Notes: generated from the sequence alone by a model not told the origin. Positions 6,874 through 15,460 are shown, numbered from the stretch's first letter. The stretch is 20,324 nt of DNA from Lachnospira sp. UBA3790 (GCA_002369135.1 DFEY01000003.1:52070-72393), one strand, 5' to 3'. Made by a program: numbers and translations.

Positions 6874-7841
6874 TGGATGTCTATAGAGACTTCACCATAT
6901 GATAGAAGAGATACTTTCCCCTCTTCATCCTTTATTTTCAACCTACATTTAGAATCAATGTCAATCGCTCTAGCTCTTATTTTCATATTCCCTTTTTCAA
7001 TTTCAATGTTTTTGCCAATGATGTTGGAGCGGTTGATATATTCTTTCAAATGAGATTTCATATCATTTGATTTATAGTAATCCATATAGTAGTCGAGTAG
7101 ATTTGCTACTAGAATACTTGTCTTATTTTTGCTATCAGCTTTTTTGTCAAAAACAGTGGTAGCAATTTTTTTTATGTCTTTAGGAAAACCACCCTTTTGC
7201 GGAGTAATGTTAATGCCTATTCCAACCACAGCATAATCTAACTTGTTCATTTCCATACTAAGAGCAGCCTCTGTCAAAATGCCAGAAACTTTTTTTCCTT
7301 CTATATAAACATCATTCACCCATTTAATGTCAGCCTTCTTATCAGATACACTCTCTATTGCTTTGGCAGTAGCCACTGCAGCTATAGTAGTAAAGTACAA
7401 AGAATCCTCAGGTGATGTATCAGGGCGTAGAAGTATACTTATATAAACTCCAGTATCCTTTGGCGAGTAAAAAGACTTGCCAGTTCTACCTTTTCCTTTA
7501 GTTTGTTCTGTGGATATAATTACAGTTCCTTCCTTTGCACCATCGTGCGCTAGATCCACCAACATATCGTTAGTAGAAGAACAAGTAGGGATAACCTTTA
7601 TATCTAAATCGTTTTTTAAATATTTACTTATACTTTGAGTAGATAATATATCGCTGTCTTCTTGTAAAAGGTAACCTTTTCTAGATTTAGACTCAATCAA
7701 ATAACCATCCTTAATCAAACTTTGGATGGCTTTCCAAATAGCATTTCTACTTACACCAAGCTCTTCAGATAGGCTGCCGCCAGAAATGTATTCTCCCTTA
7801 TTCTTTTCTAGTTGGTTTAAAACCTGCTCTTTAACATTCAT
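6867..7841 (-). CDS. birA: Biotin protein ligase / biotin operon repressor (bifunctional BirA)
   Basis: A 324-residue protein that joins biotin to biotin-dependent carboxylases through biotinyl-5'-AMP and represses transport genes. The N-terminus is a winged helix (about residues 5-60, with ELGVSRNAIWKAIQSL), followed by the ligase core. Motifs are SSTNDML (88-94), the adenylate-binding loop KGKGRTGKSF (115-124, in place of the classic GRGRRGR) and KWVND (173-177), with a C-terminal SH3-like cap. The start at 7841 was chosen over the in-frame ATGs at 7859 and 7862. A -10 box ends six bases before it, so the transcript should start at this ATG, and none of the starts has a ribosome binding site. 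bioY lies divergently upstream. Confidence 0.93.
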   Translation of the reverse strand: MNVKEQVLNQLEKNKGEYISGGSLSEELGVSRNAIWKAIQSLIKDGYLIESKSRKGYLLQEDSDILSTQSISKYLKNDLDIKVIPTCSSTNDMLVDLAHDGAKEGTVIISTEQTKGKGRTGKSFYSPKDTGVYISILLRPDTSPEDSLYFTTIAAVATAKAIESVSDKKADIKWVNDVYIEGKKVSGILTEAALSMEMNKLDYAVVGIGINITPQKGGFPKDIKKIATTVFDKKADSKNKTSILVANLLDYYMDYYKSNDMKSHLKEYINRSNIIGKNIEIEKGNMKIRARAIDIDSKCRLKIKDEEGKVSLLSYGEVSIDIQD

Positions 7842-7847
7842 AGCGAG

Positions 7848-7876
7848 AGTATAGCACATCATTTAATTGTTAGCAA
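7848..7876 (-). promoter_or_regulatory. birA promoter giving a predicted leaderless mRNA
   Basis: On the minus strand TTGCTA (7876-7871) is followed by a 17-base spacer and TATACT (7853-7848), with a TG one base upstream (extended -10). The last -10 base lies six bases before the A of the birA ATG at 7841, exactly where transcription normally begins. The -35 box abuts the BirA-type operator, so autoregulation is likely. Confidence 0.6.
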
Positions 7877-7884
7877 TTGTTAGC
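7865..7884. repeat. Perfect tandem 10-bp repeat beside the BirA operator
   Basis: AATTGTTAGC occurs twice in tandem (7865-7874, 7875-7884). The second copy supplies most of the left half of the BirA-type operator. The first copy gives a second half-site one helical turn away. It overlaps the predicted birA -35 box. Confidence 0.7.
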
Positions 7885-7908
7885 CTAAATAGAAATAAGG
7901 TTGACAAT
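7876..7908. promoter_or_regulatory. BirA-type biotin operator between birA and bioY
   Basis: ATTGTTAGCC (7876-7885) and GGTTGACAAT (7899-7908) form an inverted repeat with eight of ten positions matching and a 13-base spacer. This is close to the known BirA consensus TTGTAAACC / GGTTTACAA. The spacer is slightly shorter than the usual 14-16. The right half contains the bioY -35 box, so bound BirA should block bioY transcription when biotin is plentiful. Confidence 0.7.
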
Positions 7909-7929
7909 AGAAAGTGGTAGGACTAAAAT
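7901..7929 (+). promoter_or_regulatory. bioY promoter overlapping the BirA operator
   Basis: TTGACA (7901-7906), a 17-base spacer and TAAAAT (7924-7929) make a near-consensus promoter. The start point should fall near 7936, about 28 bases before the bioY ATG. The -35 box is part of the right half-site of the BirA-type operator. Confidence 0.75.
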
Positions 7930-7963
7930 ATCTTTTAGCAAACAAAGAAAAGAGGAAAAAGAT

Positions 7964-8533
7964 ATGGAAAAGAAATTATTATCAGTTAGAGATTTAGCAA
8001 TGATTGCAATATTTGTAGCGCTTATCATAGTGTGCACATGGATCACAATTCCATTAGGCCCAGTGCCATTCACACTACAGACATTTGCTATTTGTGTGAC
8101 AGGTGGAGTACTTGGACTAAAGCGAGGAACAATAGCAATAATTGTATATATACTTCTTGGAATAGTAGGAGTGCCAGTGTTCTCAGAATTTTCATCTGGA
8201 ATAGTAAAATTCATTCCAAACACAGAGACGGGAATGACAGGTGGATACATTCTAGGCTTTATCCTTACAGTAATAATAATCGGAATCTTCAAAAAGCTAT
8301 CGAAGGATAAAGATAATAAAATGAAAGCACTTTATCTGGGGATTGGAATGGTTCTAGGTGACATCGCTTGTTTCATCTTTGGAACAATTTGGTTTTGGCA
8401 ATTCAATCCAATGCATTTGGGTTTGGCAGCATCAATTTCTGCTTGCGTTATCCCATTTATAATTCCAGATCTTGCTAAAATTATAGTGGCCTTAATAGTT
8501 TCAACACAAGTTAATAAATACTTAAATGTCTAA
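7964..8533 (+). CDS. bioY: Biotin transporter substrate-binding subunit BioY (ECF S component)
   Basis: A 189-residue membrane protein with about six hydrophobic segments. It shows BioY hallmarks: PLGPVPFTLQTFA near residues 30-42, LGLKRG near 49-54, YILLGIVGVPVF near 61-72 and TGGYILGF near 90-97. BioY binds biotin with high affinity and works alone or with a shared ECF energizing module; no ecfA or ecfT gene is in this window. The ATG at 7964 follows AGAGGA (7951-7956), whereas upstream in-frame codons lie inside the promoter and operator. Facing birA across a BirA-type operator, the gene is probably repressed by biotin. No biotin synthesis genes are seen. Confidence 0.93.
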   Translation: MEKKLLSVRDLAMIAIFVALIIVCTWITIPLGPVPFTLQTFAICVTGGVLGLKRGTIAIIVYILLGIVGVPVFSEFSSGIVKFIPNTETGMTGGYILGFILTVIIIGIFKKLSKDKDNKMKALYLGIGMVLGDIACFIFGTIWFWQFNPMHLGLAASISACVIPFIIPDLAKIIVALIVSTQVNKYLNV

Positions 8534-8589
8534 AACAAAAAATGACGGAAAGCAAACGATTTCAAGTGAGCTTCCGCCATTTTTTGTTT
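8533..8589 (+). terminator. Intrinsic terminator of bioY
   Basis: An inverted repeat of about 20 bases runs from AAACAAAAAATG...GGAAAGC (8533-8553) to GCTTCCG...CATTTTTTGTTT (8570-8589), with two internal mismatches and a 16-base loop. The A-rich start and T-rich end could terminate in either direction. It begins at the bioY stop codon. Confidence 0.85.
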
Positions 8590-8619
8590 GGGGAAAGTAG
8601 AGAATTTATTATTAGATTG

Positions 8620-8628
8620 TGTTAAAAT
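8620..8628 (+). promoter_or_regulatory. Probable extended -10 promoter for the M16C peptidase gene
   Basis: TGTTAAAAT (TG, one base, then TAAAAT at 8623-8628) is an extended -10 box about 34 bases before the ATG at 8662. No good -35 box is seen at the matching distance, as is common for extended -10 promoters. The strong bioY terminator just upstream means a promoter is needed here. Confidence 0.5.
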
Positions 8629-8661
8629 GAATAAGGTTAAATATAAATTTTTGGAGATATT

Positions 8662-11550
8662 ATGGAACAATTTGAAGTAATAAAAAAAGAGAAAATAGAT
8701 GAGATAGACTCACTGGGAACATTGTATAAGCACAAGAAAACTGGTGCTAGAGTTTTAGTGTTTGAAAACGAAGATGATAACAAAGTCTTTAGCGTGGGCT
8801 TTAGAACACCTGTTACTGACAGCACAGGAGTGCCACATATAATCGAGCACACAGTTCTTTGTGGTTCAGAGAAATACCCAATCAAAGATCCGTTCATGGA
8901 ATTAGCAAAGGGTTCACTTAATACATTTCTGAATGCAATGACTTACCCAGACAAAACTATCTATCCAGTAGCAAGTACTAACGCTCAAGATTTCAAAAAT
9001 CTTATGAGCGTTTATATGGATGCAGTTTTTAATCCAAACATATATAAGGAAGAAAATATCTTTAAGCAGGAGGGCTGGCACTACGAGCTAGAAAATCCTG
9101 AAGATGAGCTCAAGATAAACGGAATAGTTTACAGCGAGATGAAGGGTGTTTATTCATCGGCTGATGGAGTGCTTGATAGAATCACTCTAACTTCTCTATT
9201 CCCGGATAATGGATACTTTAACGAGAGCGGTGGAGACCCTGTAAATATCCCTGATCTTACATATGAAAACTATCTAGATTTCCATAGAAGATACTACCAT
9301 CCATCAAACTGCTACATTTATCTATACGGTGATATGGATGTGGAAGAACGTTTAGAGTGGATTGATAAAGAGTATCTATCTAAGTACGATTACCTAGAAA
9401 TCGATTCCAGCATTCCGCTTCAAAAAGCCTTCGCCAAAGAAAACGACTTTGAATATGAATATTCAATAGGCGATGAGGAAAATGAAAACGAAAACTATAT
9501 TTATTCAAAGAACTTTGTCGTGGGCGAGAGCAATGATATTAAGCTAAACATAGCAATCCACGCGATTGAATATGCGCTAATGGAAATGCCTGGCGCCAGA
9601 CTTAAAGAGGCGCTTATTAAAGCAGGCATTGGTAAAGACATTTCTTCAGCTTACGAAGGAGATTTGCTTCAGCCAGTTTATTCGATTGTTGCAAAGTATG
9701 CGAAGAAGGAAGACAAAGAAAAATTCCTAAAAGTGATAGATGACACACTAAAAGAAGTGGTAGAAGAAGGTCTAGAAAAGGATGTACTAAAGGCTTATCT
9801 TTTCAAGCGCGAGTTTGAAGATAAGGAGCAAGATTACGGCTCATATCCAAAGGGACTTATGTTTGATCTAAACTTAATGAACACTTGGCTATATGATGAT
9901 ACTAATCCTTTTGCAGTTCTAAAGACTGACGCTATATATGAGGATTTAAAAAAAGAATTAGAGACAGACTACTTTGAAAATATAATTAAAAAATACTTGA
10001 TAGATAACACTCATACTTCATTAGTCACAATGGTTCCAAAGAAGGGACTGACTGCAGAAAAAGAAAAAGCACTGAAAGAAAAATTAGCAAAGAAAAAAGC
10101 TAGCATGAGTGACGAAGAAATAAATAAAATAATCGAGGATACAAAAGCTCTAAAGGCTTACCAGAAAGAGCCTTCCACGAAGGAACAATTGGAGACTATC
10201 CCTATACTTGAAATACAAGATATCAACCCAGAACCTAGAAAGAGTGTGGCTGAGATTACAAAGGAGGATGGGATTACTTTTCTTCACTCGGATATTAACA
10301 CAAACGGAATTGGCTATTTAAATTTCGTTTGCAGTTCTGGAGAAATTCCTAAGAAATATCTAAATTATATTGCATTGTTTAGAACTTTCTTTGGCGCAAT
10401 GGATACAGCAAACTACAGCTACAAAGACTTAAATGCCGAGATTGACAAAAACTTGGGCGAGTTCTTCTTTATGGCGTCTTCTAACACAAATGAGAAGACA
10501 GAAGAGATGCTATTCTCTGGAGAAATCCACGCGAAGATGTTCTACGATAAGTTAGAAAAGCCATTTGAGTACGCAAAAGAAATCATCCACACTACAAAGT
10601 TCGATGATTACGATAGAATGAAAGTTTTACTAGAGGAGGCGAAGGCTGCCACATACCAGACTATTCTCACAAGCGGTCACGTAGTTGCGGCAAACAGAGC
10701 GCAGAGCTACTACTCTAAGACTGAGTTCGTGGGCGATGAAGCTATGGGTATCGGCTTTTACGACTTTGTCTCAGATATGCTTGAAAACTACGATGAGAAA
10801 AAAGAAGAGTTCGCGGCCAACTTAAAGGGCGCTTTAGAATATCTCTTCGTCAAAGGAAAAGTGATTGTAAACTACGGCGGAAGCAAAGAGTCATTTGAGA
10901 AAATAAAAGAACTATCAAAGGACTTCGTCGAAGACTTGTTTGACAAAGCAGAGAATGACGACCCTTGGGAGTATGAACCAGAGCAGAAGAATGAAGCATT
11001 TATCACTCCTGGCCAGGTTCAGTACGTAGCAAGAGCTGGTAAGTATGACGGTGAATATGACGGATCGTTCTTCGCGCTTACAAACATCATGCGAACTGAG
11101 TATTTGTGGAATAACATCCGAGTGTTGGGTGGAGCGTATGGTTGTATGAATAGAGTTTCAAAGTTTGGCGATGTCATTTTCACATCATACAGAGATCCAA
11201 ACTTGAAATCGACTAGCGATACATATTTGAATGCCGCTGATTATATTGAAAACTTTGACGTGGATGAGAGAACGCTACGCAAGTTTATCATTGGTGCGAT
11301 AAGCGGAGTGGACAGACCACTTACTACCGGTGAAACTGTGGCTAGAGAGTTGGCTTTATATATTACTGGAAATGACTATGAGGCTAGAAAAAAGAATAGG
11401 CATGCGCTTCTTAACACATCGCTAGAAGATATCAGAAAACTTGGCAAGTATTATAGAGAAGCCATGGACAAAGGAAACATCTGTGTTATCGGTTCGAAGA
11501 GTGCGATAGAAGAGAACAAAGATATGTTTAAAACAATCAGAAACATCTAG
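8662..11550 (+). CDS. M16C zinc peptidase, presequence-protease (PreP) like
   Basis: A 962-residue zinc metallopeptidase, full length for the PreP/M16C family, which degrades short peptides inside a closed chamber. The inverted zinc motif HIIEH lies at residues 59-63 (zinc ligands H59 and H63, base E62). The third ligand is E159 in NGIVYSEMKG, about 100 residues later as in PreP. A C-terminal segment with SYRDPNLKSTSDTY matches the conserved Arg/Tyr region that completes the active site. A long charged linker (about 470-500) joins the two halves. There is no signal peptide, so it is probably cytosolic. The ATG at 8662 has GGAG at 8653-8656. A 49-base gap without a terminator separates it from era, so the two may be cotranscribed. 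The substrate is unknown. Confidence 0.93.
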   Translation: MEQFEVIKKEKIDEIDSLGTLYKHKKTGARVLVFENEDDNKVFSVGFRTPVTDSTGVPHIIEHTVLCGSEKYPIKDPFMELAKGSLNTFLNAMTYPDKTIYPVASTNAQDFKNLMSVYMDAVFNPNIYKEENIFKQEGWHYELENPEDELKINGIVYSEMKGVYSSADGVLDRITLTSLFPDNGYFNESGGDPVNIPDLTYENYLDFHRRYYHPSNCYIYLYGDMDVEERLEWIDKEYLSKYDYLEIDSSIPLQKAFAKENDFEYEYSIGDEENENENYIYSKNFVVGESNDIKLNIAIHAIEYALMEMPGARLKEALIKAGIGKDISSAYEGDLLQPVYSIVAKYAKKEDKEKFLKVIDDTLKEVVEEGLEKDVLKAYLFKREFEDKEQDYGSYPKGLMFDLNLMNTWLYDDTNPFAVLKTDAIYEDLKKELETDYFENIIKKYLIDNTHTSLVTMVPKKGLTAEKEKALKEKLAKKKASMSDEEINKIIEDTKALKAYQKEPSTKEQLETIPILEIQDINPEPRKSVAEITKEDGITFLHSDINTNGIGYLNFVCSSGEIPKKYLNYIALFRTFFGAMDTANYSYKDLNAEIDKNLGEFFFMASSNTNEKTEEMLFSGEIHAKMFYDKLEKPFEYAKEIIHTTKFDDYDRMKVLLEEAKAATYQTILTSGHVVAANRAQSYYSKTEFVGDEAMGIGFYDFVSDMLENYDEKKEEFAANLKGALEYLFVKGKVIVNYGGSKESFEKIKELSKDFVEDLFDKAENDDPWEYEPEQKNEAFITPGQVQYVARAGKYDGEYDGSFFALTNIMRTEYLWNNIRVLGGAYGCMNRVSKFGDVIFTSYRDPNLKSTSDTYLNAADYIENFDVDERTLRKFIIGAISGVDRPLTTGETVARELALYITGNDYEARKKNRHALLNTSLEDIRKLGKYYREAMDKGNICVIGSKSAIEENKDMFKTIRNI

Positions 11551-11599
11551 TTTACATAAAATTAGAACCAACAATTATTTTTTCAAGAAAAGGTTTAAT

Positions 11600-12505
11600 A
11601 TGAACGAAAATTTCAAATCAGGTTTTGTGGCATTAATCGGTAGACCAAATGTAGGAAAATCTACACTTATGAACAAAATCATAGGACAGAAGGTTGCCAT
11701 CACATCAAACAAGCCACAGACTACAAGAAACAGAATACAGACAGTCTACACATCTGATGAAGGTCAGATAGTTTTTCTGGACACACCTGGCATTCACAAG
11801 GCAAAGAACAAGCTTGGTGAGTATATGGTGAACGTGGCAGAAAAGACCTTTGAAGAGGTCGATGTCATTCTTTGGCTAGTGGAGCCTGACAAAAAGTTGG
11901 GCCCTGGCGATAAGCACATAATAGAAGAGCTAAAGAGCACTAACATCCCAGTCATCCTTGTCATAAACAAGATTGACTCGGTAAAGAAAGAAGATGTGCC
12001 AGAAATAATAAACGCCTACAAAGATGCGTTTGATTTCAAAGAGATAATCCCAGCATCAGCTATGCGTGGAGAAAATGTAGATACGATAGTGGAAGAGATT
12101 CTAAACAATTTGCCAGAAGGCCCTATGTATTATGATGAGGATACACTAACAGATCAGCCAATGCGTCAAATTGTGGCGGAGATTATCCGCGAGAAATCAC
12201 TTCACGCGCTAAATGAAGAAGTGCCACACGGAATCGCAGTTACTATTGAACTTATGAAAGAGCGCGAGACCAAGAAAGGCCCTATCACGGATATAGAAGC
12301 GACTATTATCTGCGAGAAAGATTCACACAAGGGCATTATTATAGGAAAGAAAGGCGCAATGCTTAAGAAGATTGGCTCAAATGCTAGATACGAAATCGAG
12401 CAGCAGTTGGAGATGAAAGTAAACCTTCAACTATGGGTTAAAGTAAAGAAAGACTGGAGAGACAGTGAGTTCTTGATGAAGAACTACGGATATACAGATA
12501 AGTAA
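11600..12505 (+). CDS. era: GTPase Era (16S rRNA binding, 30S maturation)
   Basis: A 301-residue GTPase of normal Era length that binds the 3' end of 16S rRNA during small-subunit maturation. The G motifs are complete: GRPNVGKS (14-21), the QTTRNRIQ switch region (40-47), DTPG (61-64), NKID (123-126) and SA (153-154). A C-terminal KH domain carries IIIGKKGAMLKKIG (246-259). It begins with ATG at 11600 after a weak AAGG. The stop and the next start share one base (TAATG at 12503-12507), coupling it to recO, a pairing common in Firmicutes. Confidence 0.97.
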   Translation: MNENFKSGFVALIGRPNVGKSTLMNKIIGQKVAITSNKPQTTRNRIQTVYTSDEGQIVFLDTPGIHKAKNKLGEYMVNVAEKTFEEVDVILWLVEPDKKLGPGDKHIIEELKSTNIPVILVINKIDSVKKEDVPEIINAYKDAFDFKEIIPASAMRGENVDTIVEEILNNLPEGPMYYDEDTLTDQPMRQIVAEIIREKSLHALNEEVPHGIAVTIELMKERETKKGPITDIEATIICEKDSHKGIIIGKKGAMLKKIGSNARYEIEQQLEMKVNLQLWVKVKKDWRDSEFLMKNYGYTDK

Positions 12506-13236
12506 TGGTAGAAAAAGTTGAGGTAACGGGAATAGTTCTCTCTTCAATGCCTATTGGAGAGTATGATAAAAGAGTAGTCGTTTTGACAAAGGAGTTTGGC
12601 AAGATGTCTGCTTTTGCTCGTGGCGCAAGAAAACCCAACAGCCCATTTCTAGCCGGCAGCCAGCCTATGGCTTTTGGCCAGTTTTACCTTTATCCAGGGC
12701 GCAGTGCATATAGCATAAATAACATCCAGATAAGTGACTACTTTTCAAACGACCTGACCGACCCCGATAAAATGTACATGGGAATGTATTTCCTAGAACT
12801 AGCAGACTACTTCGCCAAAGAAGGTCTGGAAGCAGGTGAGATGCTAAACCTAATCTACATGGCGATGAAGACTTTGGTGAAAAGCGAAATTCCGCTCACT
12901 CTAATAAGAAGAGTTTACGAATTCAAAATGCTAGTAATAAATGGCGAATACCCAGACGTCTTTGCCTGCGGCAAATGTGGCAGCAAAGAAAACCTGGATT
13001 ACTTTGATCTAGCGCACGATTGCCTAGTATGTGAGAATTGTCATGAGACTTTGCCGGAGGATAAGAAACTTAAAACCTCTACAGTCTATGCGCTTCAATA
13101 CATAGTAACATCTAAAATGAACAAACTATTTGCGTTCAATGTTAAAGAAGATATTTTAGAACAATTAGATGGCGTGATTGGCGCATATATGAAAAAACGA
13201 GTGGATAAACATTTTAACTCACTAGAATTTTTATAA
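12505..13236 (+). CDS. recO: DNA repair protein RecO
   Basis: A 243-residue recombination mediator of usual length that helps load RecA on SSB-coated single-stranded DNA in the RecFOR pathway. The N-terminal OB-fold begins EVTGIVLSSMPIGEYDKRVVVLT and includes FARGARKP. A helical domain follows, with a zinc motif C155-x2-C158 and C176-x2-C179 (C173 also present). Its ATG overlaps the era stop by one base and has no clear ribosome binding site of its own, so it is probably translated by coupling. Confidence 0.95.
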   Translation: MVEKVEVTGIVLSSMPIGEYDKRVVVLTKEFGKMSAFARGARKPNSPFLAGSQPMAFGQFYLYPGRSAYSINNIQISDYFSNDLTDPDKMYMGMYFLELADYFAKEGLEAGEMLNLIYMAMKTLVKSEIPLTLIRRVYEFKMLVINGEYPDVFACGKCGSKENLDYFDLAHDCLVCENCHETLPEDKKLKTSTVYALQYIVTSKMNKLFAFNVKEDILEQLDGVIGAYMKKRVDKHFNSLEFL

Positions 13237-13272
13237 AAACACCAGTATATAGTAAATATTATGTAAAAAATA

Positions 13273-13301
13273 TTGAAAAGAAAGACAAATTCTTATAGAA
13301 T
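13273..13301 (+). promoter_or_regulatory. Promoter of the putative lipoprotein gene
   Basis: TTGAAA (13273-13278), a 17-base spacer and TAGAAT (13296-13301) fit the sigma-A consensus well. Transcription should start near 13308, about 30 bases before the ATG at 13339. It lies between recO and the lipoprotein gene, and may also serve glyS downstream. Confidence 0.65.
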
Positions 13302-13338
13302 AAGTTGTGGTATAAACTAAAGAATAGGGGAGCTAAAC

Positions 13339-13971
13339 ATGAGAAAAATTGCACTGTTTTTAGTGTCTATGGCTATGATGGTGGTGTTGGTTGGATGTAA
13401 CCCTATGGGAGATATTGAACTCAATGCTGGAAATAGTGGCATTTATGTAGAAGACGATGGCGCTATCAAATATGGCTCATGTGAAAAATTTGATAAAAAA
13501 TACTTTAACGAAGATCAGCTGGAGGATGAGATTGATACTGAAGTGGCTGATTTTAATAAGAGCAAATACTCATCAGTTGATGACGCTTGTTCTGTTGAAA
13601 AGTTCCAAGCAAATTCAAAGGAAGCTAGTTTAGTGTTGGATTTTGTTACAACATATGACTTCAAAAACTATATGCTTAACTATGCTGGCTTTGAAGAGGA
13701 CGGTTTTTATATAGGGCCTATTTCTGACAATGATAAATGTGAGATAGAAGGTATATTCAAAAAACCTAATTCTAAAAAGATAGTGTCAGCTAAAGAAGTT
13801 AAAGAAATGAAAGATTGTATACTAGTTACATATACTCCTTTTAAAGTTCAAGTTAAGGGTGATATTAAATATATCAGTACTAATTGCAAAATCAATGAAG
13901 ATGATGTAGTTAGCACATCTCCTAACAAAGGGGAACTAAGCTATGTAGTCTACAGTATAGACGACGAATAG
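13339..13971 (+). CDS. Putative lipoprotein of unknown function
   Basis: A 210-residue exported protein with a lipoprotein signal: basic start MRKI, a hydrophobic core and lipobox VLVGC, with C20 as the predicted lipidated residue. The mature part is acidic (many D and E) and has five further Cys (C48, C84, C134, C161, C183). It mixes charged segments with Tyr-rich strands. AGGGGAG (13326-13332) supports the ATG at 13339. It sits between recO and glyS behind its own promoter and is unlikely to take part in either pathway. No known domain was recognised. Confidence 0.8.
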   Translation: MRKIALFLVSMAMMVVLVGCNPMGDIELNAGNSGIYVEDDGAIKYGSCEKFDKKYFNEDQLEDEIDTEVADFNKSKYSSVDDACSVEKFQANSKEASLVLDFVTTYDFKNYMLNYAGFEEDGFYIGPISDNDKCEIEGIFKKPNSKKIVSAKEVKEMKDCILVTYTPFKVQVKGDIKYISTNCKINEDDVVSTSPNKGELSYVVYSIDDE

Positions 13972-13990
13972 TATAAAAATGAAAGTTTGG

Positions 13991-14013
13991 TATGGCTGTC
14001 ATTGACAGCCATA
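13991..14013 (+). terminator. Perfect hairpin between the lipoprotein gene and glyS
   Basis: TATGGCTGTC (13991-14000) and GACAGCCATA (14004-14013) pair perfectly over ten bases around a three-base ATT loop. It lies 19 bases after the lipoprotein stop and 30 before the glyS ATG. The following TATTATATAG is only moderately T-rich, so it may be a leaky terminator or an RNA-processing element. It is not a T-box: there is no room for one. Confidence 0.45.
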
Positions 14014-14043
14014 TATTATATAGAAAGAAATGGAGAAATCACA

Positions 14044-15441
14044 ATGGAAAAGACAATGGAAAAAATAGTAGCACTATGTAAGAGCAGAGGATTTATTTAT
14101 CCAGGTTCAGAGATTTATGGTGGACTTGCTAACTCATGGGACTATGGTAACTTAGGTGTTGAACTTAAGAACAATGTGAAAAAAGCTTGGTGGAAGAAAT
14201 TCATCCAAGAAAACAAATATAATGTAGGTGTGGATTGTGCCATACTTATGAATCCACAGACTTGGGTTGCTTCAGGTCACTTGGGCAGTTTCTCAGATCC
14301 GCTTATGGATTGTAAGGAATGTCACTCAAGATTTAGAGCAGACCAGTTGATTGAGGAGTATATGGAAGAGAACGGCATCACTCCAGAGAAAGGCTTAGAC
14401 GGCTGGACTCACGAGGAGATGGCATCTTATATAGAAGGAAAAGGTATCGTTTGTCCAGAGTGTGGCAAACAGAACTTCACAGACATCAGAGAGTTTAACC
14501 TAATGTTTAAAACTTTCCAGGGTGTTACAGAAGAAGCAGCGGACACACTTTATATGAGACCTGAAACAGCACAAGGTATCTTCGTAAACTTTGCAAATGT
14601 TCAGAGAACTTCTCGTAAGAAGATTCCATTTGGTATTGGACAGATTGGTAAATCGTTCAGAAACGAAATCACACCTGGTAACTTTATCTTTAGAACAAGA
14701 GAGTTCGAGCAGATGGAACTTGAATTCTTCTGCGAACCAGGAACAGACCTAGAGTGGTTTGAGTATTGGAGAGGCTTCTGTAGAGATTGGTTGTTAGATC
14801 TTGGAATCAAAGAAGAAGAGATGAGACTTCGCGACCATGACAAGGAAGAACTTTCATTCTACTCAAACGCGACTACAGATATCGAGTTTTTATTCCCATT
14901 TGGCTGGGGAGAACTTTGGGGAATTGCCGATAGAACAGACTATGACTTAAACAGACATATCGAAACTTCCGGCAAAGACTTAACATACTTTGACGATGAA
15001 AAGCATGAGAGATATGTTCCATATGTAATTGAGCCATCACTTGGTGCAGATCGCGTGTTACTAGCATTCCTTTGTGCAGCATACGATGAAGAAAACATCG
15101 GAACAGAAGAAAAGCCAGATATGCGTACAGTTATGCATTTCCATCCAGCACTAGCTCCAGTGAAAGTAGGAGTACTTCCTCTTTCTAAGAAGTTAAACGA
15201 TGGTGCCACAAAGGTATTTGAGGAACTATCAAAATACTACAACTGTGAATATGATGACAGAGGAGCCATCGGCAAACGTTATCGTCGTCAGGACGAGATT
15301 GGAACTCCATTCTGTATCACATACGACTTTGACTCAGAAGAGGACGGAGCGGTAACAGTTCGTGATAGAGATTCAATGGAACAAGAGAGAATTAAGATAG
15401 AAGATCTAAAAGAATATTTAGATGAAAAACTTTCTTATTAA
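14044..15441 (+). CDS. glyS: Glycyl-tRNA synthetase, homodimeric alpha2 type
   Basis: A 465-residue class II synthetase that charges tRNA-Gly, with the length of the alpha2 enzyme rather than the alpha2-beta2 (GlyQ/GlyS) form. It has zinc-type pairs CKECHSRF and CPECGKQN, motif 2 around FRNEITPGNFIFRTREFEQME, motif 3 in EPSLGADRVLLAF, and a C-terminal anticodon-binding domain (from about VKVGVLPLSKKL). The ATG at 14044 is preceded by GGAG (14032-14035); the upstream in-frame TTG at 13987 would place the hairpin inside the coding region. No T-box leader is present, so regulation is probably through shared transcription with the lipoprotein gene. A perfect terminator follows. Confidence 0.96.
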   Translation: MEKTMEKIVALCKSRGFIYPGSEIYGGLANSWDYGNLGVELKNNVKKAWWKKFIQENKYNVGVDCAILMNPQTWVASGHLGSFSDPLMDCKECHSRFRADQLIEEYMEENGITPEKGLDGWTHEEMASYIEGKGIVCPECGKQNFTDIREFNLMFKTFQGVTEEAADTLYMRPETAQGIFVNFANVQRTSRKKIPFGIGQIGKSFRNEITPGNFIFRTREFEQMELEFFCEPGTDLEWFEYWRGFCRDWLLDLGIKEEEMRLRDHDKEELSFYSNATTDIEFLFPFGWGELWGIADRTDYDLNRHIETSGKDLTYFDDEKHERYVPYVIEPSLGADRVLLAFLCAAYDEENIGTEEKPDMRTVMHFHPALAPVKVGVLPLSKKLNDGATKVFEELSKYYNCEYDDRGAIGKRYRRQDEIGTPFCITYDFDSEEDGAVTVRDRDSMEQERIKIEDLKEYLDEKLSY

Positions 15442-15460
15442 GTAGAAATAAACAATTAAA

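Noticed and set aside
7885..8310. Overlapping frames on both strands across bioY
   Set aside because: bioY is unmistakable by its motifs and these frames run through its promoter or membrane segments out of frame.
13972..14043. Possible T-box or other glycine-sensing leader for glyS
   Set aside because: Only 72 bases are available; no T-box consensus, specifier loop or terminator/antiterminator pair is present.
13987..14043. Upstream in-frame TTG start for glyS adding 19 residues
   Set aside because: It would run through the hairpin, has no ribosome binding site, and the ATG at 14044 has a proper GGAG.
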